From assembly GCF_003047295.1 (NCBI RefSeq), contig NZ_PZYZ01000014.1, positions 1 to 47,547 on the forward strand: a DNA stretch of 47,547 nucleotides, written 5' to 3'. The stretch is from Nocardioides sediminis. GTDB lineage: Bacteria > Actinomycetota > Actinomycetes > Propionibacteriales > Nocardioidaceae. The notes beneath the pieces were generated by a model. It made no database searches. It saw only the letters and a list, made by a program, of their open reading frames with translations, and was not told where the DNA came from. Made by a program: the position numbers and the translations under genes. Shown one piece after another: positions 8,175-15,823 of this stretch (position 1 is its first letter; each line of letters opens with the position of its first letter).

Positions 8175-8527
8175 TCGGACTGGAAGGGACGGACCTCGAC
8201 CGGGCCGTGGCACGCCGCGGATGCCTCGGTGCCCCAGCGCATCGCCTCGTCGAGGTCCTCGGCCTCGATGACCCAGAAGCCGCCGAGGTACTCCTTGGAC
8301 TCGACGTAGGGGCCGTCGGTGATGACCGGCTCCGGGCCGGTGGCGTCGATGACGGTGGCCGACGACGCCGGCATCAGGCCGCCGCCGAAGACCCACCTGC
8401 CCTGCTCGCGGAGCCGGGCGTTGAAGGCGTCGACGTCGGCGAAGACCTGGTCCGCGGTCACGCCCTCGGGCCAGCTGATCTCGTCGCCGTGGTTGACGCC
8501 GAGCAGGTACTGGGTGGTGCTGGACAT
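8171..8527 (-). CDS. DGPF/YCII-related domain protein
   Basis: A 118-residue protein of the YCII-related (DGPF) family, a small dimeric alpha-beta fold. The name motif appears as ITDGPYVESKEYLGGFWVIE (about residues 69-88), with Tyr in place of the usual Phe. The function is unknown; the family is linked genetically to ECF42 sigma factors and may be their target or a sensor partner. A GAGGAA ribosome-binding site five bases before the ATG fixes the start. It is the first gene of the pair, so its promoter should lie in 8528-8635. Confidence 0.9.
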   Translation of the reverse strand: MSSTTQYLLGVNHGDEISWPEGVTADQVFADVDAFNARLREQGRWVFGGGLMPASSATVIDATGPEPVITDGPYVESKEYLGGFWVIEAEDLDEAMRWGTEASAACHGPVEVRPFQSE

Positions 8528-8635
8528 GGTGGTTCCTCTCGTCGGAGGCACCCTACTGATGGGGCGCCCGTCACCATCTCCACGAACGGCTCGGCCGGGA
8601 TGCGACACCGGTCGAGGTCTTTTCTCGAGACAACC

Positions 8636-9619
8636 TCAGGCGAGGAGGTCCTTGGCCGGGGTCGCGACGGTGTGGACGTCCTGGGCCGGGGTGGCCGTGT
8701 CGTCGTCCCACGAGCCGTCGACCAGGGCGGCGAGGCCCTCGGCGAGGCCGGCCAGCTCGGTGGTGGCGATGCCCATCATCTCGGCGACGGCCCGCGCGTT
8801 GGCGGGACGGTCCTCGGGCTTCTTCTCCAGCAGGGAGGCCACCACCGCGCGCAGCTCGGGCGGCACGTCCTCGGCCAGCGGCGGGGGCGGCTCGTTGACG
8901 TGCGACAGCGCCGTCGCGATGGGGGTGCCGCGGTCGAAGGGCCGCTCGCCGGTGAGCATCTCGTGGGCCACCACGCCGAGCGCGTAGAGGTCGCTCGCGC
9001 CGGTCGCCGGCTGGCCCATGGCCTGCTCGGGGCTGATGTAGTTGGGGGTGCCGAGCATCTCCCCGACCCGGGTGTGGCCGCGGGCGTCGAGCGCCCGGGC
9101 GATGCCGAAGTCGGTCAGCATGACCACGCCGTCGTCGCGGACCAGGATGTTGGCCGGCTTGACGTCGCGGTGCACGACCCGCGACTCGTGGGCGACGCCG
9201 AGCGCGAGCGCGGCCTGGCTGATGATCGACCGCACGACGTCGGGGTCGAGCGCACCGGACTCGCGGATGATCGCGGACAGCGGCGCGCCCTGCACCAGCT
9301 CCATCACGAGGTAGGTGAGGTGGTCGTCCTCGCCGTAGTCGAAGACGGTGGTGATGTTGGTGTGCATCAGCGACGCCGAGTGGAGCGCCTCGTCACGGAA
9401 GCGCTTGGCGAAGATCTCCTCGTGCTCGGGGTCGGCACGCATGATCTTCACCGCGACGGCGCGCTCGAGGGTCTCGTCCATCGCCCGCCACACGTCGGCC
9501 ATGCCACCGGAGGCGATGCGCTCCTCGAGGACGTAGCGATCCCCCAGCCGGAAGCCTTCGACAAGTCTGTCCACGGACAAGGGGTCCCATCTTGGTGCCG
9601 TCAGTGTCCGCACGGTCAT
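8636..9619 (-). CDS. Soluble Hanks-type Ser/Thr protein kinase
   Basis: A 327-residue protein kinase. Seen: a Gly-rich loop ASGGMADVW (about 36-44), catalytic Lys58 in AVKIM, HRDVKPANI with Asp152, DFG at 170-172, and the activation segment GTPNYISPEQ (190-199). Unlike PknB-type kinases it has no transmembrane helix and no PASTA domains. It ends in a short tail with TATPAQDVHTVATPAKD. It is therefore a cytoplasmic kinase, closer in shape to PknL or PknK kinase domains. It is flanked by 108- and 242-base gaps and is probably monocistronic. No substrate is suggested by the neighbours. Confidence 0.93.
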   Translation of the reverse strand: MTVRTLTAPRWDPLSVDRLVEGFRLGDRYVLEERIASGGMADVWRAMDETLERAVAVKIMRADPEHEEIFAKRFRDEALHSASLMHTNITTVFDYGEDDHLTYLVMELVQGAPLSAIIRESGALDPDVVRSIISQAALALGVAHESRVVHRDVKPANILVRDDGVVMLTDFGIARALDARGHTRVGEMLGTPNYISPEQAMGQPATGASDLYALGVVAHEMLTGERPFDRGTPIATALSHVNEPPPPLAEDVPPELRAVVASLLEKKPEDRPANARAVAEMMGIATTELAGLAEGLAALVDGSWDDDTATPAQDVHTVATPAKDLLA

Positions 9620-9727
9620 CGCACAGACTCACGGGATGGTAGACCCCTCAACCGGATCGAGGCGCACGAACGTCCCCCAAAAGGGTGATGGAGTCCGTCA
9701 CGGTCCCTGGCGCGAGCGGTGACCCAG

Positions 9728-9768
9728 CCACCTTCTGGCGCTGAGGAACTGTGGCCAGCGGAAGGTGG
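9728..9768 (-). terminator. Possible hairpin terminator after the acetyltransferase gene
   Basis: CCACCTTC at 9728-9735 pairs with GAAGGTGG at 9761-9768, with further partial pairing (TGGC with GCCA) inside the loop. It lies about 100 bases downstream of the acetyltransferase stop codon, between it and the kinase start. No T-run follows, so this is only a plausible terminator. Confidence 0.4.
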
Positions 9769-9772
9769 CACA

Positions 9773-9834
9773 CTCACCGCTACCCGGGGGCGTCTGGCTC
9801 ACCGCCACCCGCGAACGTCTCACCGGCACCCGGG
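9773..9834. repeat. Three short imperfect direct repeats
   Basis: The 16-base sequence CTCACCGCTACCCGGG and two variants (CTCACCGCCACCCGCG, CTCACCGGCACCCGGG) start at 9773, 9798 and 9819. They sit upstream of the kinase and downstream of the acetyltransferase. Steps are 25 and 21 bases, about two DNA turns, so they could be a regulator-binding array, but chance similarity is possible. Confidence 0.4.
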
Positions 9835-9861
9835 CAGGCGCGGGTGTGGCGGACGCGCGCG

Positions 9862-10425
9862 TCAGATGCTGCGGATCACCTTGGCCGGCGACCCGACCGC
9901 GACGACGCCGGAGGGCAGGTCCTGCACGACCACCGACCCGGCGCCCACGACGGTGTCGGCGCCGATCGTCACGCCGGGGCAGACGATGACGCCGCCGCCG
10001 AGCCACACGTTGTCGCCGATGACGATGGGCTCGGCCGCCTCCCACTTGTCCCGCCGCGGGCCAGGATCGATCGGGTGGGTCGCGGTGAGCAGCTGCACGC
10101 CGGGACCGATCTGCACGTCGTCGCCGATCGTCACGGTGGCCACGTCGAGGCTGACCAGCCCCCAGTTGGCGAAGGTCCGCGCGCCGATCGTCGTCTGGTA
10201 GCCGTAGTCGCAGTGGAACGGCGGCCGCACCTCGCTGTCCTCGCCGAAGCCGCCGAGCAGCTCGGTGAGCAGCCGGCGCCGCAGGTCGTGGTCATTGGGG
10301 TCGGCGGTGTTGAGCTCGTGGGTCAACCGCTGCGCCCGCTGCGACTCCTGCGCCAGCACCGGGTCGTCCGCGATGTAGGGCTCGCCGGCCAGCATCCGGT
10401 CGCGCATCGTCCGCTCGTCGCTCAT
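9862..10425 (-). CDS. Sugar O-acetyltransferase (maltose/galactoside acetyltransferase type)
   Basis: A 187-residue acetyl-CoA-dependent O-acetyltransferase of the Maa/LacA/NodL group. The N-terminal helical domain starts with the typical RMLAGEPYIADDPVL block. The C-terminal left-handed beta-helix is built from hexapeptide repeats (IGDDVQIGPGVQLLTATH; IGDNVWLGGGVIVCPG). The catalytic His is in the TATHPID motif. It would transfer acetyl to a sugar hydroxyl in the cytoplasm. The ATG at 10425 is chosen because the family begins there; the frame extends further upstream. A 15-base palindrome lies about 140 bases upstream. Confidence 0.9.
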   Translation of the reverse strand: MSDERTMRDRMLAGEPYIADDPVLAQESQRAQRLTHELNTADPNDHDLRRRLLTELLGGFGEDSEVRPPFHCDYGYQTTIGARTFANWGLVSLDVATVTIGDDVQIGPGVQLLTATHPIDPGPRRDKWEAAEPIVIGDNVWLGGGVIVCPGVTIGADTVVGAGSVVVQDLPSGVVAVGSPAKVIRSI

Positions 10426-10560
10426 GGGCGCCACCGTACGACGCGTGGTCGAGGTCGCCAGCACGCCTGCCGCGGCACCGAGACCGGCCGGGAGGTCTGG
10501 GACTAGTGCATGCGCACCAGACGACTCCGTCCCTCGGACGCATCCCCGGGAAGCGGGCGG

Positions 10561-10575
10561 CCACCAGACTGGTGG
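10561..10575. promoter_or_regulatory. 15-bp palindrome, candidate operator
   Basis: CCACCAG-A-CTGGTGG is a perfect palindrome around one central base. It lies between the histidine-kinase stop (10649) and the acetyltransferase start (10425), in the promoter-proximal zone of the latter. A repressor site is possible; no regulator family is implied by the sequence. Confidence 0.35.
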
Positions 10576-10612
10576 ACGCTGGCCCTCGATCCCCCTGCAC
10601 GGGGCCGGCTTC

Positions 10613-10671
10613 GACCCCCGACCCGGTGGCGGCCGACGTCCCCCGTCTTCAGCGCCGCCGGGTCGGGGGTC
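10613..10671 (-). terminator. Strong hairpin enclosing the histidine-kinase stop codon
   Basis: A 14-base perfect stem pairs GACCCCCGACCCGG (10613-10626) with CCGGGTCGGGGGTC (10658-10671) around a 31-base loop. The arm at 10658-10671 encodes residues close to the C-terminus of the kinase, and its stop codon (10649-10651) lies in the loop. The stem is GC-only apart from two A-T pairs and lacks a T-run; it probably ends or stabilises the kinase transcript. Confidence 0.5.
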
Positions 10672-12274
10672 CCGACACCGTGACCCCCGGCGCCGGGGTC
10701 CTCGGGAGCCAGATCGTGATCCTGCAGCCGGCCCCGGGGGCGGAGTCGATGTGGCAGCGGCCGCCGACGACCTCGGCCCGGTCCTGCATGGTCCGCACCC
10801 CCCGGTGCCCCGGTCTGGGCTCGAGGACGGTGTCGTCGAGCCCCACGCCGTCGTCGGCGACCTGGATCTCGACGCCGTCCGGGTCCGGCCGCACGACCAC
10901 CTCGACGTGCTCGGCGTGCGCGTGCCGACGGACGTTGAGCAACGCCTCCTGGACGATGCGGAAGGCCTGCACGCTGACCTCCTCGGGGAGATGCACCTCG
11001 CCCTCCTCCGGGGGGACGGTGAGCCTCCACCTGGTCGACCCGCGCTCGAAGGTGCGGTCCAGCGCGTCGCGCAGCAGCTCCACCAGGTCGACGCCGCTGG
11101 CCACGGGCTCCAGGTCGAAGAGCAGGTCGCGCAGGCCGACGGTCGCAGCCGACACCATCTCCTGGATCTGGGCGACCGCCGGCTCGAGCTCGGGCGCGGT
11201 CTCCTTCACGCGCTTCATGAGCAGTCCGAGCCGCAGGTCGACGGCGGCCATCGTCTGCACGGAGTCGTCGTGCACGTCGGCGGCGATCCGGGCGCGCTCG
11301 TCCTCCTGGGCCACCACCAGGCGGCGCAGGAGGTCGGCGCGCTGGGCGGCCACCCGCTGGTACTGGTCGCGCGTGGCGAGGCTGTCGAGGGCGAACGAGA
11401 CGTTCTCGGCGAGGGTGTCCAGCAGGCTGCGCATCTCGGCGTCGAAGGCGTCGGCGGTGCGGGACCACAGGGTCAGCGCCGCGATGGTCTGCCCGCGCCG
11501 GCGCAACGGCATGGTCGCGGAGGCCTCCACGCCGTGCTCGCGTGCCCGTGCGCGCCACGGGACGGTGCCGGCGTCGTTGTGGAAGTCGGTGGCGAAGTAG
11601 GGAAGCCCGGTGCTCAGGACCCGGGCACTGGGACCCCTGCGCCGCAAGGAGTCGGGGTCGGCGGACCTGGCCAGGGAGTCGATGTAGGCGTCGAGGTCGC
11701 CGGCGCGGCTCTCGGTCACGACCGAGCCGTCGGGCCCGCGGCGGCAGACCCACGCGCCGAGGTACTCCCCCTCCTCGACGGCCGCCCGGCAGGCCGCGTC
11801 GTAGACGTCGTGCTCCGTGGTGGCGCGGGCCACCGCCTGCGTGATGCGCACGAGCGTGAGGTAGGCACGGCTCGTCGTACGCCGCCGGCGCTCGGCCTCG
11901 TCGGCGGGCCCGAGGTCGTTGGCCGTGACGACCAGGAGGGTGCCGCGCTCGGTCACGAACCGGGTGAGCCGGGCGAGCACGGTGAGGGGGCGACCCCCGG
12001 CCGCCGTCAGCTCCACCCTCGCGCTCGGCTGCCCGTCCGGGTCCGGCAAGGACCGCACGAAGGCGGCCAGCGGGGGCAGGTGGGCGTCCAACGGGCTCCC
12101 GACGAGGTCGTCGGTGCCCCAGCCGTAGAGCTCGCCGGCGCGGTCGTTGGCGTAGACGACGTCCAGGTCCGGCCCGAGGGCCACGATGGCGCTGGGCGTG
12201 GCGTCGAGGACGCGGAAGACCGTCTCGCTGCTCAGGCCCGACAGCGACGGCGATGACCCCGGTCCGCTGTCCAC
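10649..12274 (-). CDS. PAS-GAF sensor histidine kinase (NarL-family partner type)
   Basis: A 541-residue soluble histidine kinase. Order: PAS domain (about 18-120, ATPSAIVALGPDLDVVYAN), GAF domain (about 140-300), HisKA_3 dimerisation domain with phospho-accepting His335 in AADVHDDSVQT, and an HATPase domain with an N-box (QEALLNVRRHA, Asn447), the DDGVGL G-box and GHRGVRTMQDRA. No membrane helix is present, so it senses an internal cue; GAF domains often bind haem or small ligands. It lies 18 bases downstream of a receiver-only gene and near a NarL-type regulator, the usual partner for a HisKA_3 kinase. Confidence 0.92.
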   Translation of the reverse strand: MDSGPGSSPSLSGLSSETVFRVLDATPSAIVALGPDLDVVYANDRAGELYGWGTDDLVGSPLDAHLPPLAAFVRSLPDPDGQPSARVELTAAGGRPLTVLARLTRFVTERGTLLVVTANDLGPADEAERRRRTTSRAYLTLVRITQAVARATTEHDVYDAACRAAVEEGEYLGAWVCRRGPDGSVVTESRAGDLDAYIDSLARSADPDSLRRRGPSARVLSTGLPYFATDFHNDAGTVPWRARAREHGVEASATMPLRRRGQTIAALTLWSRTADAFDAEMRSLLDTLAENVSFALDSLATRDQYQRVAAQRADLLRRLVVAQEDERARIAADVHDDSVQTMAAVDLRLGLLMKRVKETAPELEPAVAQIQEMVSAATVGLRDLLFDLEPVASGVDLVELLRDALDRTFERGSTRWRLTVPPEEGEVHLPEEVSVQAFRIVQEALLNVRRHAHAEHVEVVVRPDPDGVEIQVADDGVGLDDTVLEPRPGHRGVRTMQDRAEVVGGRCHIDSAPGAGCRITIWLPRTPAPGVTVSGPPTRRR

Positions 12275-12292
12275 CTCGACACCGTAGACGCC

Positions 12293-12745
12293 TCAGCGCT
12301 CGGGATCGAGGGATCCCTCCACCAGCCGCAGGGCCTGCTCGGCCCCCGGGACGTCGAGGACGCGCTCACCGGCCACCACGCGCGCGAGCGCGTCGGGGAG
12401 CGTGGTGCCCAGCCGGCCCTTGGCGAAGTAGCCCTGCACGCCCGCTTCCAGCATCGCGGCGACCGTGGTGACGCCGGTCTGCGCCGACACCGCCACGACC
12501 ACCGGCCGGTGGCCCTCGAGCGTCCCCAGGGAGCGCGCCAGCGTCGGCCCGCCGCCAGCCATCCGCACGTCGAGGAGGACGAGGGCGGGGCGCAGCTCCG
12601 CGCACAAGGGGTGCACGTCCACCCCGGAGGGCGCCGAGCCGACGACCTCGAACCTCTCGTCGGCCGCCAACAGGTCGACCAGGGCCAGCCGGAAGGCGTC
12701 GTCGTCGTCGGCGACCAGCACGGTGACCGGCGGCGTCTGCGGCAT
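12293..12745 (-). CDS. Receiver-only response regulator
   Basis: A 150-residue CheY-like receiver with no DNA-binding domain. The acidic pocket is DDDD (13-16), the phospho-acceptor is Asp59 in LVLLDVRM, with Ser87 and Lys109 (YFAKG) as the switch residues. About 25 residues after the domain (LDVPGAEQALRLVEGSLDPER) form a short tail, too small for a helix-turn-helix output. It precedes the histidine kinase in the same operon, so it probably takes phosphate from it, either as a phosphate sink or through protein-protein output. It is divergent from the gene at 12882. Confidence 0.9.
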   Translation of the reverse strand: MPQTPPVTVLVADDDDAFRLALVDLLAADERFEVVGSAPSGVDVHPLCAELRPALVLLDVRMAGGGPTLARSLGTLEGHRPVVVAVSAQTGVTTVAAMLEAGVQGYFAKGRLGTTLPDALARVVAGERVLDVPGAEQALRLVEGSLDPER

Positions 12746-12881
12746 CGGGCCTCCTCGTGACCTCGACTTTCGATGGTGTCCGAGCTCCGCCCTGTCCGGA
12801 CCGCCTCCCGGTATGACACTGTCTGGTACCTATCTACTAGGCGCGGGGGGTCGCGGGCCCCTGCCCGTCGTGGGGGGGTCG

Positions 12882-13238
12882 GTGGACCAGGAGAGACAGC
12901 AGCAGCCGTTGTTCGCGCGCACCTGGCGGGCGCGCGTCGACGACGTGCCGGAGCGCGAGGCGATGCACGTCATCCTCGACGTGCTGCTGCCCGAGGTGGC
13001 GTCCCTGCCCGGCTACCGCGGCGCGACCCTGCTGATGGACCGCAGCTCCTCCGAGCTCACCGCCACGGTCTTCTGGGCCAGTCTCGAGGAGCTCGAGGCC
13101 AGCAAGGTCCGCGAGACCAACGCCGCGACCGGCGCCTTCGTCATCGCCTCGGGCAACCAGATGGTGACCGGCGTCCACGACGTGGTCTTCGTCGACCCCG
13201 CGCCGGCGATGCAGAACCGCGGACTGGGCAACGAGTGA
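12882..13238 (+). CDS. Antibiotic-biosynthesis-monooxygenase-like (ABM fold) protein
   Basis: A 118-residue protein resembling the ABM ferredoxin-like fold. Clues are the opening beta strand LFARTWRARV, the PGYRGATLLMDR strand and the TATVFWASLEELEASK strand-helix pair. ABM proteins act as small monooxygenases, haem-binding proteins or dimerisation modules; which applies here cannot be told. The GTG at 12882 is chosen because a G-rich ribosome site precedes it; an in-frame ATG at 12813 would add 23 residues. It overlaps the following regulator by one base (TGATG), so the two are translationally coupled. Confidence 0.65.
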   Translation: MDQERQQQPLFARTWRARVDDVPEREAMHVILDVLLPEVASLPGYRGATLLMDRSSSELTATVFWASLEELEASKVRETNAATGAFVIASGNQMVTGVHDVVFVDPAPAMQNRGLGNE

Positions 13239-13882
13239 TGTCCGGCTCGCCGATACGGGTCATGATCGCCGACGACCACGAGGCGCTGGCCGCCAGCCTG
13301 CTGGCCGTCCTCGACCAGGAGGACGACATGGTCGGCGTGGGCGTGGCCGGCACCATCGCGCAGGCCCGGGCCATGGTCGGGTCCTCGGCGCCCGACGTGC
13401 TCCTGCTCGACCACCGGATGCCCGACGGCGACGGGGTGGCCGCCATCCCCGAGCTACTCCGGCAGCGACCGGGCCTGCGCATCGCCGTCCTGACCGCCAG
13501 CCCGGGCGACCACCTGCTCGTCGAGGCCATCGAGGCCGGCGCCTGCGGCTTCGTGTCCAAGACCCGCAGCCTCGGGGAGGTGACGGCCGCCGTCCGCGCC
13601 GCCGCGTCGGGCGAGGCGGTCATCTCACCCGAGCTGCTGGCGCGGCTCCTGCCGCGCCTGCACGGTGGCGGGCCCGCCCAGAAGCAGCTGACCGAGCGTG
13701 AGCGGGAGGTCCTCGACCTGGTGGCGGAGGGGCTGAGCAACGCCGCGATCGCCGAACGCCTCGTCGTCAGCGTGCACACGGTGCGCAACCACATCGCCAA
13801 CCTGTCGGCGAAGCTCGGGGCCCACTCCAAGCTGGAGGCCCTGGCGATCGCCGTACGACAGGGCCTGCTGCCCGGTCGCTGA
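13238..13882 (+). CDS. NarL/FixJ-family response regulator
   Basis: A 214-residue two-component regulator. The receiver (about 5-120) has the acidic pair DD (12-13), phospho-acceptor Asp58 in VLLLDHRMP, Thr86 and Lys108. A LuxR-type helix-turn-helix fills about 148-210 (LTEREREVLDLVAEGLSNAAIAERL, VSVHTVRNHIANL). It would bind DNA as a dimer when phosphorylated. The histidine kinase of its class encoded at 10649-12274 on the other strand is the obvious candidate partner. Its ATG overlaps the stop of the ABM-like gene. A stable hairpin covers its stop codon. Confidence 0.93.
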   Translation: MSGSPIRVMIADDHEALAASLLAVLDQEDDMVGVGVAGTIAQARAMVGSSAPDVLLLDHRMPDGDGVAAIPELLRQRPGLRIAVLTASPGDHLLVEAIEAGACGFVSKTRSLGEVTAAVRAAASGEAVISPELLARLLPRLHGGGPAQKQLTEREREVLDLVAEGLSNAAIAERLVVSVHTVRNHIANLSAKLGAHSKLEALAIAVRQGLLPGR

Positions 13883-13911
13883 GCGTCGGACCTTCAGCGT
13901 CCGGCGACCGG
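13872..13911. terminator. Hairpin between convergent regulator and BLUF genes
   Basis: CCGGTCGC (13872-13879) pairs with GCGACCGG (13904-13911), and CGGAC (13887-13891) with GTCCG (13899-13903), forming a nested stem with a 7-base bulge. It overlaps the response-regulator stop and ends three bases before the BLUF gene's last base. A shared terminator for both strands is likely. Confidence 0.5.
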
Positions 13912-13913
13912 CC

Positions 13914-14327
13914 TCAGCGGTGGGCCCGGAACATCTCCAGCAGGTCGTAGGTCGGGCTCGTCTGGGACCCGAGGCCCTGGGCGACCGGGCGGCGGGCGAA
14001 GTCGCCGTACCCGTCGATGTCGCGGACCTCGCGCTCGGTGACGTTGCGGAAGCCCATCGACCAGTCCTCGAAGGCGCGCGCGTCGGTGGGCTCGCGCCGG
14101 AGCACCGTGACCTCGGTGTGCCGGGAGTCGCCCTCGATCGTGGCGAAGATCGAGTCGACCGCGGCGTCGGGGCCCTCCAGCGCCTGGATGATGTTGCCGC
14201 CGCTGTAGAGCAGCATCCCGGTCAGCGCCAGGTGGTCGTTCTTGGGTCGGATGGTCTCCAGCATCTCCACGAGCTGCGGCACCGACAGCAGCTCGGTCGC
14301 GGAGCTGACGTAGGTCAGCGACAACAC
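13914..14327 (-). CDS. BLUF-domain blue-light sensor
   Basis: A 137-residue short BLUF protein that binds FAD and responds to blue light. The key residues are all present: Tyr6 (LTYVSS), Asn30 (RPKNDHLALTG), Gln48 in NIIQALEG, RH near 69-70, and Trp89 with Met91 in EDWSMGF. These are the photo-active Tyr/Gln/Trp-Met set. The last 45 residues are a helical tail (VREIDG-like region, then SPTYDLLEMFRAHR) that could carry the signal to a partner. There is no enzymatic output domain, so it must act by protein-protein contact. The GTG at 14327 starts immediately before the first strand of the fold. Confidence 0.9.
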   Translation of the reverse strand: MLSLTYVSSATELLSVPQLVEMLETIRPKNDHLALTGMLLYSGGNIIQALEGPDAAVDSIFATIEGDSRHTEVTVLRREPTDARAFEDWSMGFRNVTEREVRDIDGYGDFARRPVAQGLGSQTSPTYDLLEMFRAHR

Positions 14328-14409
14328 AGGACGGATACCCCCCGGCAGTAGTGGACGGTCGAGGCTACCCGTGGCCCGTCCGGGCGCGGACCACCCGTAG
14401 GAGGCGTCC

Positions 14410-15678
14410 TCACGCGTCGCGCTGGAGCGCGAGCCGGGTGATCCGGCTGCCCACCACCTCGGTGACCTCGAGGGTGCCGCCCTCCACGCCGACCCGCTCG
14501 CCGACCTCGGGGATGTGGCCGAGCATCGAGATGACGTAGCCGGCGACCGTCTCGTAGCCGCCGTCTCGGAGCGTGATGCCGGTGTCGTCCGCGAAGTCCT
14601 CGATGCTCGCGCCGCCGTCGATCTCGGCCGGGTCGCCGGAGCGCGGCCGCTCGTCCACGTCGTACTCGTCGCGGATGTCACCGATGAGCTCCTCGACGAG
14701 GTCCTCGAGGGTGACGATGCCGTCGGTGCCGCCGTACTCGTCGACGACGACCGCGAGGTGCATGCCCTCCTGGCGCATCGTCGACACCGCGGGCAGGACG
14801 AGCTTGGTCCCGGGCAGCATCAGCACCGGCCGGCAGACGTCGCGGACCAGGCGGCTGGGGTCGGCGTCGATGCTCAGCAGGTCCCGCACGTGCAGGAAGC
14901 CGAGGACGTCGTCGAAGCCCTCGCCGGTGACCGGGTAGCGCGAGTAGGGCATGTCCCGGACCTGCGCGGCGGCCTCGGCGAGCGTGAGGCGACCGGCGAC
15001 GAAGGTGACGTCGATGCGCGGGCGCATGACCTCCTTGATGCTGGTCTCGGTGGCGGCGAAGACGTCGCTGAGGATCCGGCGCTCGTCCTCCTCGAGGTCC
15101 TCGTGGGTCGAGACCAGCTCGCGCAGCTCCTCCTCCGAGAGCTGCTCGCTGGTGGCGTGCGGGTCGCCGCCGAGCAGCCGGACCAGGGCGTTGGTGGACA
15201 GCGACAGCAGCCAGATCACCGGGCGCATCGCGGTCGCGAAGCGGTCGAGCACCGGGGCGACGGCCAGCGAGACGCCGGCGGACTTCTGCAGCGCGAGCCG
15301 CTTGGGCACCAGCTCGCCGAGGACCAGGGAGAGGTAGGCGATGAGCAGGGTGAGGACGACCAGCGCGGTGGTCTGGGCGGCGTCCTCGCCGAGCCCGAGG
15401 TCCTCGAGGTACGGCGCGAGGTCGGGCGCGAGGGTCGACCCGCCGTACGCCGCGGAGAAGAAGCCCGCGACGGTCACGCCGATCTGGACGGCTGCGAGGA
15501 AGCGGTTGGGGTCACGTGCGACCTGAGCGACGCGGGCGCCCCGGGCCCCCTTGCGCTCCATGGCGGTCAGCTGGCTCTCGCGCAGCGAGACCAGGGCGAT
15601 CTCGGTGGCGGCGAAGACGCCGCCCACCATGACGAACAGCAGGACCAGGCCGAAGTTGATCAGGGTCTGGGTGTCCAT
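14410..15678 (-). CDS. CNNM/CorC-type transporter (hemolysin C-like)
   Basis: A 422-residue membrane protein of the CNNM/CorC family, linked to magnesium or cobalt export. An N-terminal CNNM (DUF21) domain with about four helices fills residues 1-185 (FAATEIALVSLRESQL; LGELVPKRLALQ). Two CBS domains follow (about 205-330; EVMRPRIDVTFV, then MHLAVVVDEYGGTDGIVTLED). A CorC-HlyC transporter-associated domain ends it (GGYETVAGYVISMLG). The CBS pair should bind nucleotide. It is separate from the BLUF gene by 82 bases. The label 'hemolysin' is historical and no toxin role is implied. Confidence 0.92.
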   Translation of the reverse strand: MDTQTLINFGLVLLFVMVGGVFAATEIALVSLRESQLTAMERKGARGARVAQVARDPNRFLAAVQIGVTVAGFFSAAYGGSTLAPDLAPYLEDLGLGEDAAQTTALVVLTLLIAYLSLVLGELVPKRLALQKSAGVSLAVAPVLDRFATAMRPVIWLLSLSTNALVRLLGGDPHATSEQLSEEELRELVSTHEDLEEDERRILSDVFAATETSIKEVMRPRIDVTFVAGRLTLAEAAAQVRDMPYSRYPVTGEGFDDVLGFLHVRDLLSIDADPSRLVRDVCRPVLMLPGTKLVLPAVSTMRQEGMHLAVVVDEYGGTDGIVTLEDLVEELIGDIRDEYDVDERPRSGDPAEIDGGASIEDFADDTGITLRDGGYETVAGYVISMLGHIPEVGERVGVEGGTLEVTEVVGSRITRLALQRDA

Positions 15679-15765
15679 CAGGACCGTCCACCCCCTGTCG
15701 CGATCGGGAGCGGACGGCCGGGACTTCGTGGTCGATCCATGTCCGCGAGCCTACGGACGACGCCA

Positions 15766-15801
15766 ACCGGCGGCGAGCCCCCGCAAGGACTCGCCGCCGG
15801 T
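15766..15801 (-). terminator. 12-bp perfect hairpin after the beta-helix gene
   Basis: ACCGGCGGCGAG (15766-15777) pairs perfectly with CTCGCCGCCGGT (15790-15801) around a 12-base loop. It begins 22 bases past the stop codon of the secreted beta-helix gene and precedes the CNNM gene start. No T-run follows, as is common in very GC-rich actinobacteria. Confidence 0.65.
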
Positions 15802-15823
15802 GGTGTCGTTCGGGACCGGCCGG

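Noticed and set aside
10424..12256. A 610-residue plus-strand frame
   Set aside because: It is antisense to the histidine kinase and has no recognisable domain; long antisense frames are usual at this GC level.
14410..15678. A hemolysin toxin
   Set aside because: 'Hemolysin C' is a historical label; the CNNM, CBS and CorC domains show an ion-transport protein.
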